64,000 nucleotides of DNA from Cephalopachus bancanus (Eukaryota > Chordata > Mammalia > Primates > Tarsiidae), in assembly GCA_027257055.1 (NCBI GenBank), contig JAPVLO010000123.1, positions 3,286,001-3,350,000 of the forward strand, in the 5' to 3' direction. The position numbers and the translations under genes were made by a program. The notes beneath the pieces are model-generated. The model had not been told where the DNA came from. It ran no database searches and saw only the letters and a list, made by a program, of their open reading frames with translations. This document shows positions 21,860 to 32,690 of the stretch, in pieces. Every line of letters begins with the position of its first letter. Position 1 is the first letter of the stretch.

Positions 21860-22065
21860 CACCAGCCAAGTGACTTTGAACAACATGTACCCTCTGACAC
21901 TTGAGTTCCTCATCTATAAAATGGGATAAGTGAGATAATAGAAACACAAACAATATCCCTATAAAATGGGATTTTGCCATCATTGCAATGGTTTTATGGA
22001 AAAATGCACATGAAGTGCCCAGCAGAGGACCTGCTAAGTAGATGCCCAGCAAACAGCAATTATTG
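21860..22065 (+). mobile_element. MIR SINE with small internal insertion
   Basis: 'ccaagtgactttgaacaac', 'cctcatctataaaatgggat', 'gagataatagaaac' and 'gcccagcagaggacctgcta' follow MIR in sense. A partly repeated 'ctataaaatgggat' at 21914 and 21960 suggests a short internal duplication. Confidence 0.65.
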
Positions 22066-22139
22066 ATCTCCCAGCAAAAGCCGCCTCCAACTCGCCCCAG
22101 CCCTTCCTGAATGAAAGAAGTTCCATGCCAGTAATGACT

Positions 22140-22790
22140 CCACACCCGGCCAGGACTAAGAGATTTATTAAAGTGGTGGTTACAAGGAAAAAGGGAAAGG
22201 GTCTGTGGAGAGAGAGAGAGAGGAAGTGGGAGAGAGGTGGGGAGAGAGCTGCAGAGAGGGAGAGAGTGACAGAGACAGAAAGAGAGACCGAGAGAGAGAG
22301 AGAAACAGAGACCGAGAGAGAGAAACAGAGACAGAGAGAGAGAGAAACAGAGACACACAGAGAGAAACAGAGACCGAGAGAGAGAGAAACAGAGACAGAG
22401 AGAGAGAAAGAGAAACCAAGAGAGAGAGTTGAGATGAAAGGGCTGTATTTATCAGCCCGACAGGGACCGGAAGTGGCTGTGCTATGCTCCTATTGGAGGA
22501 GCTGCATGGGAGTAGGGTGGGGCCAATGCCTTGTTATGGTCCTATTGGATGCATAACAAAGCTGGGTACTGATTGGAGGCTTGCAGGTTTAAAATTGGCG
22601 CGGAAGTTTGAAATTGACGCGCGCGCGCGGGAAGGTTTGAAATTGACACACCTGGGGAGGTTTGAAATTGGCGCGCACAGGGAATTGTGCTCACAGAAGC
22701 CGGGACCGAGGGCCTTTGTTGTCCGGTGTGTTGGCGCCATTTTGGGAGCCGCCCCTCTGGTCGCTTCCTGTACCTTTCACTGAACCCACA
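22140..22790 (-). mobile_element. LTR of an unassigned class I-like endogenous retrovirus
   Basis: Read on the minus strand this has the order of a retroviral LTR. First comes a CpG-rich U3 with four spaced copies of a TTTGAAATTGRCGCGC-like unit (22586-22603, 22605-22630, 22634-22652, 22659-22677). Three CCAAT boxes follow (plus-strand ATTGG near 22493, 22545 and 22572), then a TATA-like 'gctgataaatacagc' (about 22448-22462). A CT-rich stretch comes next (GA-rich on plus, 22208-22436), then AATAAA at about 22165. No coding part is attached. CpGs are well preserved, suggesting a fairly recent insertion. Boundaries are uncertain because no clear target-site duplication was found. Confidence 0.6.
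22208..22436 (+). repeat. GA-rich low-complexity tract with an irregular short repeat
   Basis: Repeated GAGAGAGAAACAGAGACCGA-like units, giving a purine-only plus strand. It lies in the R/U5 side of the LTR above. The long Arg/Glu-rich and Ser/Leu-rich frames across it are by-products of the repeat. Confidence 0.9.
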
Positions 22791-24000
22791 ATTCTGATCA
22801 AGTTGTCTCTCCTCCTCTCGTTTCCTGGTTAGCATGATTCCCTGCGTGGCACTAGAAGACGCATTTCTGGTCTTTTTACTCAGTTCCTGGCACAGAGCTC
22901 CCCAAACCCTTGGAACTTTCAGAGTGATAGGAGGGTCATTTGTAATTCAAAATGAGCGCTCTTTGACCACACCCAAGTTTATGCTAATGACTTGAGGTGG
23001 GGCCACTTGGGGAGGGCATCATGGGAACACCTGATTTATAGCTGCTCAGTCAGAAGGACAGGTGGAATCCAGCTTGCAGCTGGTGTCTGGCGTAGGGACA
23101 GGCCTGCGAGCTGAGCCCTTAACCTGTGGGGTCTGATGCTAACTCCGAGTAGACAGTGTAAGAGCCAAACAGGATTGCAGGACACACACTTGGTGTCTAC
23201 AGAGAATGGCGGTTGGTGTTGGAAAACACCTTCAGATCCTGGGAATGTTGCCTGCGTTTTTAGAAACACAAACAATTGGGTGGGCAGAGAAAATAGCTTT
23301 ATTTTCCAAAGATCACCTTAATTTCTACTTCTATCATCATTCCACCGGGCAGGTAAGAAACTTGATCTCAACCACTTGGCAATCCTGCCCACTCATATCC
23401 CAACCTCCCTGTGGTTGGGTCAGGTAGGCTGAGAATCCTTACCTTTCTTCAAGTTATCACTATCAAATCTGAACAGCTTGGAAAACATACTTACATGTAG
23501 ATGTCTCCTGGGAGGCTTTGGGAAAGGTTTTTTGTTTTTCCCCACCTTACTAAAAGAGGAGGGTATCTCTGGCCCCTCCCCTCTGGCACTTGATGCTGTG
23601 GTATCAAGATGTGATGGTGGGGCTGCTGAAACCACCTTGCAACCGTGAGAAAAAGATCAAGAGAATTGCATAGGAGCTGACCTAGAACCCTGATACCACT
23701 GAGGTGTTAAACAATACCACTGGGCAGACACAAGTCATGGGAGATGGTTTCAGTCAGTTGGGCAAGATCTGTCTTCCTGTGTCAATAAGTATGTGTTGCT
23801 GGGTGCTGGGTGCTAAGCACTATGTTAGGCTCAAAGATAAGGAAAAAAGAAAGACCATCACAATGACTTCCCTCCATCACAACATCTGTGCAGTAAAGGA
23901 CATGTTAAGTTTTCAAATATGAATAACTTATCTTCAGCTGGTCCCCCCCCAGGATTGGGGTTCATGTTCAACATCTGGCAGTTTGTCCCGGGGTAACATT
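22791..24000. other. Unassigned non-coding sequence, about 1.2 kb
   Basis: No repeat or gene is recognised. Confidence 0.4.
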
Positions 24001-24212
24001 ATTTTTTTGAGTCGGAATCTTACTCTGTCGCCCAGAATGGAATGAAGTGGCACGATCATGGTTCATTGCTGATTTGATCTCCTGGACTTGGGTGAACCTT
24101 CTGTCTCAGTCTCCTGGGTAGCTGGGACTACAGCCCATGTCACCACACTTAGCTAGCTTTTTATGGGAAGGGTGAATAGAGAAGAGTTCTCGCTGTGTTG
24201 CCCAAGCTGTTG
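24001..24212 (-). mobile_element. Old Alu/FAM-type fragment
   Basis: Highly diverged antisense Alu: 'gagtcggaatcttactctgt', 'cgcccagaatggaatgaagt' and 'gggtagctgggactacagcc'. The right end is eroded. Confidence 0.75.
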
Positions 24213-24229
24213 GGGTAACTTATTAAAGA

Positions 24230-24350
24230 GATTCTGGCTTCAGTTTCCCTTCATGGAAAATAAGAATAGTTGTTCCCAGTTCATAGGGTTCTGATGGAAT
24301 GATGGACAGAAAGCACTGAATACTCTTTGGCAATTATTTATTGAGACGTT
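24230..24350 (+). mobile_element. MIR fragment
   Basis: 'ttcagtttcccttcatggaa', 'ttcatagggttctgatggaa' and 'gaaagcactgaatactc' are the sense MIR core. Confidence 0.65.
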
Positions 24351-24570
24351 TGCAATTTGACTACCGTGATTACTGATAAATGTCACTGCCCTGGAGCCAA
24401 GAGGGGATTGCTGGAACTCTTCTCTTAACAGACATGTTTAGTCTACCTGACTGGGCTGATGTCTGGGAGACTGGGACCTCAAGGCCCAAACACGCCTGTC
24501 TTGGAGGACAGGGTGGCCTCACACGGGGACCCCACATCCTTGTGATGGAGGCATGGAAGACAAATTAATT

Positions 24571-24770
24571 CTCCCCATTTGAGGTCCTCCTCTCTATTAT
24601 CTATTCATCAAAAATTGCCTAGCACTTTTACATTTTTCATTAAAAGAGTCAACATTTGCCACGTTAATAAAGTAAGGGGCTGCTTTTCTCCTCTCAGAAA
24701 TAGAATATGTAACGACATGGCCCCTTTGATGTTTCTCAGTCAATACAATATGTATCTGAATGAGGATGAA
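24571..24770. promoter_or_regulatory. Weak candidate conserved element
   Basis: Short AT-rich, repeat-free block ('attaaaagagtcaacatttg', 'cgttaataaagtaagg') beside a GC-rich segment. Composition-based only. Confidence 0.2.
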
Positions 24771-25420
24771 AGCCATCCTGTTAGGGCCAGGCTGCGGAGA
24801 TGGGAGGGGTATGCTGGGGGTCCCCCCAAGAGGCGCGGCCAGGCAGGGAGTGGGCTGGGGCTGGGAAGAGACCCCTCCCCATTCCAGCCCGCTGCGAGAG
24901 ACCTCAGCTTCTGGGCTGAGGGCAGGGAGTGGAGGTTCATGGTAGGGCCGGCTTGCAATCTTGGAAGAAGGCCAAATGGGAGGAAATAAACACCTTCCTC
25001 GCAGGGCTATTTGTGTATGTTAGGTGGGACGGTGGATGCACATGCCCTTTGGGATGGGATGAACCTCGAGTGAGAGAATTATTCTTGTCTTCAGAAGCAG
25101 CTGCATGACCCGGACACCCACGAGGCCAGCGCTGTGTGAGGCACTCAGGGAAACCAACCTGTGGGACCTGGCCACCTCTGTCCCTACAGAGCTGACAGCC
25201 CATCATGAGATGTGAATATCCAAGGTTCCATTCAAAGTCAGGACAGCCCTGGGAGTTGGGCTACAGAACTGCCCAGACATCCAGTCCCCCACTGCAGGGA
25301 TTACCTTGGCAAGGTGATTGCTGATCAGCTCCTAATAGGGTCCTCGTCAGGTAGTGGCAGGGAAGTGACTACAGAGCACTCTTCTCTCTCAAGTCCCATG
25401 TTTGCCAGATCCCATATTTG
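24771..25420. other. Unassigned GC-rich sequence
   Basis: GC-rich around 24790-24900, without repeats or domains. Confidence 0.4.
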
Positions 25421-25510
25421 AGATCGGGTGCGGTGGCTCATGCCTGTAATCTCAGCACTTTAGAAGACCAAGGCAGGAGGATCGCTTGGGGCCAGGAGTT
25501 CAAGACCATC
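25421..25510 (+). mobile_element. Alu left-arm fragment (FLAM-like)
   Basis: 'gggtgcggtggctcatgcct', 'gtaatctcagcactttag' and 'ggccaggagttcaagacca' give a sense left arm, cut off with no A tail. Confidence 0.85.
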
Positions 25511-25734
25511 TTTGAGCACCTTGACCTCAGAACCATCCAGCCATCCCAAGAGAAGCTCACTTGGCAGACTCCACCTGCCCCATGTCTCCAAAGAGCCTCC
25601 CAGACGGACTGGAAAGAAAGTCACTGGTACTCCATCTTATCAGCTCCCTCTTGCCACTCCTTCTTCCCCAGCCAACCACTTCCCTTGTCTTGTGCAATGG
25701 TTCACAGCAAAAGCTTGGGAGGATGTTCTGGTTC

Positions 25735-25870
25735 CTCTAGCCGTTGACTGCAAGTCCTTGGGCAAGCCACATACATCTCTGAGTCTCAGCTTATGCATCT
25801 GTAAAATGGGGATAACAATAGCACCTACCTCATAGGGCTGTTGAGTCCCGAGTGTGATACCCGGCACGTG
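25735..25870 (+). mobile_element. MIR SINE
   Basis: 'gtccttgggcaagccacata', 'gcatctgtaaaatggggata' and 'cacctacctcatagggctgt' are a well preserved sense MIR core. Confidence 0.85.
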
Positions 25871-27059
25871 GCCATGACATACAATCATGGCCCATTTTCT
25901 CCTCCTGGTCATCCCTGTCCCCCTGTCCCTCCCACACACTTCACAGGTTGGGATCCATGGGCAGAGAAGCAGCCAGAGTACCCCAGGACCTATGAGAGCT
26001 TCATATTCTAGGACTATCCAGCTAAGACCTGGCTGTCTACTTGCAGCCTGAAGTAGGCAGAAAGGTGAGCATCAGCTTCTGGGCTCTACTAGGAAGGTTC
26101 AGCCTCTGCCAGGGTTTGCTGCTATTACAAGCAAAACTCATTACCGTCTGGCTCCTTCTGGCTCCAGCCTTGCTTTCTCAGGTTCACTGCAGAGGCTCTT
26201 CATCCCTTCTCTGGAAGATTCCTGACACCCTCGATGTGTGGACTATCAAGGTGGAAGGAAGGACTCCAAAAGCTCAGAGAGAAGCAGGGGCAAGTGAAAG
26301 GAGTCAGAGCCACTGTCTGAAGGTCCGAGCCCTTTCAAGAAGGTCTCTTCTCATGCTGGGCCTCAGTTGCCTCATCTGTAGAATGACATTTCTGTTGCTC
26401 ACTGATCCCTACTCCTGACTCCAGACTCAATTGACTTAATGTGCATGCAAGAGGCATGTGGATAGTCAAGAACGTTTCTGTCAGAATCTGCACTGCCTCT
26501 CTCTAGCTGGGCACCAGCTCCAATTACTGGTCACACGGAGGTGGGGGAGAGGTGCAGAAACAGAACTCTCCTGATAGGCTGCTATGCTGATCAGAGGGCT
26601 TCTATACCCAGAGTGCCATTCCAGGAACCTGGGCATAGCCTCTGCCCTCGGGGACTGCACTGTGTGGAGGAAAAAGACAAAGAACACATACAGAAGACTG
26701 TGCTGTGTGTAGATGACCTTGCATCACTGATCATGTCTACTGTCCTGGTATCATTCCTAACAGCACCTCCTTTCATACTCAAGTCTTCTGGCTTGGAAGA
26801 CAAATTCTACAGTCACCTTCATTATGATGAAAATTAAAGAAGGCACTTAGTGAGAGAGTGTCCCGATGGAATGTCATTAGATAGGTCAGCAGGGCCACTC
26901 AGAGGATGCAATGTGTTCACTAAGACCCAGATGGAGAGAGGGAGTCAGCCATGCCACAGACTGGTGAAGGAGCATTCCAGGTAGAGGGAACAGCACGGGC
27001 AAAGGCCCTGCAGCAGACCTGAACTTTGGGTGTTGGAGGAACAAGAAGGCTAATGACGT
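25871..27059. other. Unassigned sequence with one small MIR-like scrap
   Basis: A short sense MIR-like piece is visible near 26355-26390 ('gcctcagttgcctcatctgt'). At about 26940-27030 the order 'agcattccaggtagagggaa', 'gcaaaggccctgcagcag' resembles a common old dispersed repeat. Otherwise featureless. Confidence 0.4.
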
Positions 27060-27200
27060 CATTGAAGAGAATTGAGCAAAGGAGAGAGTGGCACCAGGCA
27101 CAGCCAGGCTTCTTCTGAACATTCTAGCCATGTGACCTCACGTGCTCCCTTTTGTCTTAAACTGGTTTGAGTCAGGTTTTCTTTACTTGCAAATTATCAA
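27060..27200 (+). mobile_element. Possible LTR-like repeat tail
   Basis: 'cttaaactggtttgagtcag' followed by 'acttgcaaattatcaataa' resembles the 3' end of a common old repeat with the pattern 'agtttgagttgggtttct'. Weak evidence. Confidence 0.3.
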
Positions 27201-28012
27201 TAAAAGAATCCTTCATGATATAAAATATTAACACTGGTGGTTCTAGGTTGTTGGATTGGAGAGCTTTTACTTTCTTCTTTTATTCTACTTCTTTCTACAA
27301 TAAACTTGGCTTGCTTTTGTAATTTTTTTAAAGGGTTACATATGTAGAGAGTTTTATGCTTCACCCATACACAGTGACCAAGGCAGCTTTCCCCTCCTGG
27401 CAGCCAAGAGAGGCCCAGTAATAAAAGGTGAGGAGGAAAAGACTAGGAACCTGTTAAGATCATGCAGCTGCCAAGGAGAAGGTGACACTCACCAAGGGCA
27501 GAGACACCCAGAAAAATGAGCTGCCCTCTTGGTTAGCTTCTCCCTGGTGTGGGTGGGAAATTCAGGGAGACACAGGTTGACTTAGCGCTTTATGTGAATT
27601 GTTGGTCTTTCTTAAATTGAATGTCCCCGCACAGTCTCTGGTCACATGAGGCTGCCACCATGGCTATAGACCTTTGAATCTCCAGTGCCTATGCACAGCG
27701 AGCATCACTGATGTTTGGCGATTGGTATATTGGACACAGAGCATGGACTCTGTTATCCTTAAAGAAGTTCCAGTCCAACAAAAGCAGGTCATAGAGAAGG
27801 GCAAGGAAGCATCCAGGAAGGGCCTGAGAAGGTCCTACAAGTCATAGAGGAGACTTTAGGTTGGATGAATAGATCCTTATGCAACCTGTTAGAACAGAAG
27901 GGACCCCAGACTCTATTTAGTCCAGAGATCACAAATACCTGACATGCAGGATGCTTCACCCATTTCATTTATGCCCAGGGCAGACATTACTAATCAATAG
28001 TAGCATTCCTTC
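27201..28012. other. Unassigned non-coding sequence
   Basis: No recognised feature in about 0.8 kb. Confidence 0.4.
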
Positions 28013-28428
28013 TGTATTCATCAGGCTTCTCCAGAGAGAGAGAGGAAAAAAAAGAAAGAGATATTATGGGAATTAGTTCATGGACTCGTGGAGATCAAGA
28101 AGTTATCTGAAAGCTGAAGAACCGGGAAAGCCAGTGGTGTAGTTCAGTCCTGGTCTGAAGGGCCAAGAACCAGGAGCACTGATGTCCAAGGGGCAGGGGA
28201 CAATGAATGTCCCAGCTCAAATGGAGAAAATGTTTGTTCTAAGTAGGCCTTCAGTGAAGTGGGTGATTCCCACCCACACTGGTGAGACCAGGTCTTTACT
28301 CAGTCTATCAATTCAAATGCTGAATTCTTCTGGAGACATCCTCACAGACACACCCAGAAGTAATGTTTTACCAGCTATCTGGGCATCCCCTAGCCCAGTC
28401 AAACTGACTATAAAATTAGCCATCACTC
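28013..28428 (-). mobile_element. MLT2-type ERVL LTR
   Basis: Minus-strand LTR. Motifs in order are 'ggcttctccagagagagag', 'gaagaaccgggaaagccagt', 'tcagtctatcaattcaaatg', 'ctcacagacacacccagaag' and 'agcccagtcaaactgact', matching reversed MLT2. The internal part is shortened. No internal ERVL sequence follows. Confidence 0.8.
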
Positions 28429-28794
28429 CTTCCTCTCAACCCAGAAGTGGTTCCAGAATCCTTCCTACACAAGGCTCCACACAGTGTCTACTAATTGAGC
28501 TAAATTGGGACAAGACCTATTTGCCTTACTGATCATGTCCACACTCCTCACTTGGCAAGTGGGTTAAGTAAGAAGAGAACGAACACATTCCAAAATCACT
28601 CAGCATATGAGTGGTGGATGTCAGACCCAGGCCCCTGGACCAGCTCTGGGCACTCCCGTCTGCCCACAAGGGCTCTGGAGTGGCTGCTTCCTTGCAAAAC
28701 GCTCTTCGCCCTTCTGCATCTGCACTCTCCATCCAACTGAGCCCTAAAGACTGTAGTGTTTATTTTAGCGAATGCACAAATCTGGTCTCTAAAG
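28429..28794. other. Unassigned non-coding sequence
   Basis: No recognised feature. Confidence 0.4.
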
Positions 28795-29290
28795 GATGAA
28801 CATTAATAAAATATGTGCTCTAACTCTATGTAACAAGGAAAATATAGAATACATTTTCTATTCCCATTGATCCTCGGGCCACTGGCAATCCACCAACAAT
28901 TGATTTAGCCATTTGATTAGTTTGGGGGAAAAACATTATATTTTAATGGGGTATATATAATTCTAAGTTACTGCTTTGAAGTTGAACCAAATATTAAAAT
29001 TACCTCTTTTTATGGATGCTGCACAGCTATGAAGCTTTATAATTGCAGCCTGGGCTTTTGTAAGTGATTTGAACTGGAGAGGCAATTTCTGCAAAGCTTA
29101 TTGAATGGGTCTGATGGCCGCCAGGCTAGCCAGCCCCTTTGACGAGTAAAAAAGGTGCAGATGACAATGCTAACCATATTCCTTGTGTTTGATCCACGCT
29201 TCACAGTGACAAACTTCAACAGGCATCCTTCCAAGCTGCTTCCCTTTAAAACAGCTCCCAATTCCATCACTTGGTCCATCTCCTCCTAGT
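28795..29290. promoter_or_regulatory. Candidate conserved enhancer
   Basis: Repeat-free, AT-rich and complex, with 'caacaattgatttagccatt' (28896), 'ttgattagtttggggg' (28914) and 'gctttataattgcagcctgg' (29033). A CpG-containing turn 'gatggccgccaggctagcc' follows at 29112. The texture matches the 9-kb block. Confidence 0.35.
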
Positions 29291-29337
29291 GCTCAAGTCC
29301 AAAACTATCAGCTCTTAACTGGACTTCTGCAGTAGTT

Positions 29338-29380
29338 TTTTGTTTGCTTGTTTGTTTTGGTTTTTTTTTTTTTTTTAACA
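29338..29380 (+). repeat. T-rich low-complexity tract
   Basis: Runs of T with TTTG units, ending in about 18 Ts. Confidence 0.9.
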
Positions 29381-29474
29381 GATATCCTTCTTAACTCATG
29401 GCTGTCCAGTATCCTTACAATAATTCCTTTAGCAATGTAAATCACATCAGCTTATACCATGATCAAGTCAGTGC

Positions 29475-29697
29475 AAATTACAGTCCAGCGTCAAATCTGA
29501 CCTGCTCCCTGTTCTCATAAATAAAGTTTTATTGGAACACAGTTTCACCCATTTGTTCGCATATTGTCTGTGGCTACTTTTTTGCTACAACAGAGTTGTG
29601 TAGTCAGTACTTGCAACAGAGACTTTATAGCCTGAACAGCCTAAAACATTTACTATAATGGCCTTTTATAGACAAAAAATTTGTTGACCTCTGACTT
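29475..29697 (+). mobile_element. Non-autonomous hAT-type DNA transposon
   Basis: 'aaataaagttttattggaac', 'catattgtctgtggctactt', 'gctacaacagagttgtgtag' and 'agcctaaaacatttactata' are the same family as 8276-8440 in opposite orientation, and this is the more complete copy. The exact MER name is uncertain. Confidence 0.7.
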
Positions 29698-29704
29698 AAA
29701 GAAC

Positions 29705-29815
29705 AAAATGTAAATGTCTTTCCCCAGGCCAACAAGGCCTTCTGTGATCTGGCCCCAGCTGTCTTTGAGCCCTCCTTTGGCACCACTCTCTCCTCTGCTC
29801 AATTTCCTTCTCCAT
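29705..29815 (+). mobile_element. L2 LINE fragment
   Basis: 'aacaaggccttctgtgatct' then 'ggccccagctgtctttgag' is the L2 3' region motif in sense. Confidence 0.65.
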
Positions 29816-30322
29816 GAGCAACAACAACAAACCTAGGCAACAGAGAAATTGATTGGAAAGTTACAGGAAAGAACTCACGGGGTTGATAGGAAGGGTGGAG
29901 AAATGACTCCAGAAAAGCAAACCAAGGTGCTGAAATTAAAGAGTTTGTGGACATTGCCCTTGAACTGTTTTCCACCCAAGAGTTTATGTCTTGAGAGAGA
30001 GATTCCAATTGACCAACGTTGGGCTACATGCTCTCTTCTTGGTCTCTACCAAGAGAGATGATTGCAAGAGACCTTGATTTACAGACCCACCCAGTGGGAG
30101 AGAGAGAAATCTCCAAAGAGAGACAGAATGCAGGAATAGGGGGACACGAAATGCATGTTAGGAGGTACAAACCAGAACATATCTAGAGGAGCAACTTTTA
30201 AGTTCTTGTGCCCTGACAACCAGTAGGAGCCTCCTTAGCCCATACCCAGAGTCAGCTTAGGCTGCTGGTTGTGCCATTTTCTGAAGGTAGAAAAGGCGTG
30301 CCTGGCCATACCTACTGGGCTC
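29816..30322. other. Unassigned non-coding sequence
   Basis: No recognised feature. Confidence 0.4.
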
Positions 30323-30760
30323 ACTCCTGTGGCTGCTGTAACAACTCACCACAAAATGGGTGACTTAAGACATCTTCTCACAGTATCTTCTCACAGTCCT
30401 AGAGGCCAGAAGTCTAAAATTAAGTGGCAGTAGGGGCACATTCCCTCTGGGGAAAAATCTGTGCTTTGCCTCGTCCATCTTTTGGTGACTGTTGAGCCTC
30501 TTCCTTGACTCATGGCTGCATCGCCTACCTGGTGGCACTGCCTTCTCTTCTGCCTCAAATCTCACTCTGTTTTTCTCTTCTAAGGACATCTGTCTTGGGA
30601 TTAGGGCCCGGAAGATAATCCAGGAGGATCTCTTGATCTCAAGATCCTTAACTAATTTACATCTGCAAAAGCCTTTTACCAATTAATATGATGTGTACAG
30701 GCTGCAGGAATAAGGACATATCTTTGGGGGGGGCACCATCCAGCTTGCTTTCACTACACT
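30323..30760 (-). mobile_element. MLT1 (C/D-type) LTR
   Basis: Minus-strand LTR: 'ctgtggctgctgtaacaact', 'cacaaaatgggtgacttaag', 'gggattagggcccggaag', 'aactaatttacatctgcaaa', 'catatctttgggggggg'. A small local duplication of TATCTTCTCACAG lies near 30372-30400. Confidence 0.75.
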
Positions 30761-30894
30761 GGGCATTATTCTTCCCCATGATCGGTCTACTTTCCCCAGG
30801 ATATGGGGTGGAGGACCCGCTACCCTTTTTCTAAATTCTTTTTATGAGTTTTCTATTTTGAGGTTGACGTATTTTGTTAGTCTTTAAATGTCCA

Positions 30895-31090
30895 GAGTTT
30901 CTACGTGCTGGGCATTTTCACATGCAAGATTCATCTTAATTCTTACAATTCTGTAAGAAAGAGAATGACTTCCCATTCCCTGGTCCTCCATGGGTCCTGG
31001 GGTACATGATTTGGGCAGGCTAAGAAGTGGTGGAGCTGAGATTCCCAGCTGGGCCTCCCTGCTCTCACATCTGCACACTTTCCAATGTAA
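30895..31090 (-). mobile_element. MIR SINE
   Basis: 'acgtgctgggcattttcaca', 'cttaattcttacaattctgt' and 'tggagctgagattcccagct' follow antisense MIR. Confidence 0.65.
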
Positions 31091-31794
31091 CCAACTTCTG
31101 TGTGGCTACGCCCTTATGATTTCTTTTTATTCATTTCCCTGTGAACCTTGAGGGAAATCCCCTAAAGACTGAGTAGGAGAATAATATGAGTGATATCCCT
31201 TCATGTCACACCTAATACTGTCCCTCCTTGTCCCCCAAATGGTCTGTATTTGCAGGTTGTGCTGGAGCACTTGGGGTTCTCCTTTCTTGTGGAGAGCTCA
31301 AGAGCATCATTTGTGGGCTGCCTGCTCTTCCAATGAGTCAACCCACATTCCTTCAAGAAGACCTAGGGACTCAATGCATTTCTTGGTAGCCCTCCAACCA
31401 GAGTTCATCTAGAACTTAAGTGGGAGCCTGGGACCCCCCCATTAAGTGCTGGGTTTCCTCCCAGTCCCAAGGAGTTGACCATTAACTTTTTGGTGCAAAG
31501 AACTGAATTAAAGGTTGCAGCTTCTCCCTTCATTGCTGCATCTGAGATCCAAAATTAAAACTCTGTCTGTGCATGGTTGTATGGCCTGGGTTGTGGATTT
31601 ACTCCAAAAGCAGAACTATTTCACCAGTTACCTCACTCCGAGGATTTGGGTTGCTGTGGACCCCTGAGCCCCACACAATGGTGGAAGAGGAACAGGTTGA
31701 GTAGTACAAAGCCAAAAGGGTTTCCCAGAATGGGAAACTGCCCAACATTGAGTCAGTGGCTTCCCTTGAACTTGGAACAAATATCTAGTCAAAT
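31091..31794. other. Unassigned non-coding sequence
   Basis: No repeat or gene is recognised. Confidence 0.4.
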
Positions 31795-31905
31795 CTTTTC
31801 CGGTTCCAGAAGGGGAAACTGAGACCCAGGGAAGGGCAGAGACAGGCCCAAAGCCCTATACAACTCCCAGTTCCCAGCTCCCCTCCTCAGTGCTTTTTCT
31901 GACAC
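31795..31905 (-). mobile_element. MIR fragment
   Basis: 'agaaggggaaactgagaccc' and 'gacaggcccaaagccctata' are the antisense MIR core. Confidence 0.55.
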
Positions 31906-32269
31906 CCTAAGTGGTCTATATTGAACGGTGGACAGGCCAGCTGAGTGAGAGCCTGTGCAGACAGCTGAGGAAAGGAGCCTACCAATTAGTCTGGGAAAGT
32001 GACAAGCACATGAAAAATTGCTGAGAAAAGAAACCTAGACATTCCACAAAGAAAATTACACTTCCTCACAGCCTCAAAATATTCCCTATAAAGGATCTTC
32101 ACAAAATATCTGAGAGCATGCAACATGTCAGGATTCCTTCACAGAATGCATTTAAATGTTTTCATCTGGGGAAAAGTTTTGTTTTCCACTTGAAAAATAA
32201 GAAAGACCAATGTAATGGCTCAAGGGGAATGTCTCCTTAGAAGGAGGACAGTTGTGTTGCAGAGAAGTT
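31906..32269. other. Unassigned AT-rich sequence, possibly constrained
   Basis: Complex, repeat-free at 32030-32220, containing 'aatgcatttaaatgttttca'. It may be a weak conserved element, and no other feature is seen. Confidence 0.3.
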
Positions 32270-32390
32270 TGTATTCATTCATTCATTCATTCATTTGCTC
32301 ATTCATTTATTTAACAAGCATTTTCTGAGTCTTATTACTTGCTAAGCACTAAGGATACAACAATGAACAAACAAGAGTAAATCTCAGCCC
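32270..32390 (+). repeat. (TCAT)n tract and adjoining LINE-like sequence
   Basis: 'ttcattcattcattcattca' leads into 'tttaacaagcattttctgag' and 'gctaagcactaaggatacaa', a pattern common at old LINE/SINE junctions. Confidence 0.6.
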
Positions 32391-32492
32391 CAAGGATGAT
32401 GATGACAATGATAAAGATGATGATGGTGGTGGTAGCAGTGATGATGGTGACAATGGTGATGAAAGTGGCAATGGTGGTGACAATGTTGACCT
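32391..32492 (+). repeat. (GAT/GGT)n imperfect microsatellite
   Basis: Imperfect GATGAT, GGTGGT and GACAAT triplets over about 100 bp. The Met/Val-rich frame here is a by-product. Confidence 0.9.
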
Positions 32493-32559
32493 TCTCTCAA
32501 GGTGACATTAGACCCTATGCCATGCTCCCTCATGGACAATCCCATTGTGTCTCCACAGC

Positions 32560-32690
32560 AGGCCTGTGGGGCAGGAGCTTTTGTTAGCCCCTTTTACAGA
32601 TGAGGAAACAAGGCTCAGAGATGTTCAGGAACTCTCCAAAGATGCTCAGTTAGAAACTGATGGAGCCAGGTTTCGATTCAGGGAATGCAG
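32560..32690 (-). mobile_element. MIR SINE
   Basis: 'ccttttacagatgaggaaac', 'aaggctcagagatgttcagg' and 'gatggagccaggtttcgatt' are antisense MIR. Confidence 0.8.

Noticed and set aside
22125..22556. Open frames of 143, 172, 79 and 75 codons with Arg/Glu-rich or Ser/Leu-rich proteins
   Set aside because: They translate the GA-rich repeat in the LTR; periodic composition keeps several frames open at once, so they are not genes.
32391..32492. Short Met/Val-rich open frame
   Set aside because: It is the translation of a GAT/GGT simple repeat.
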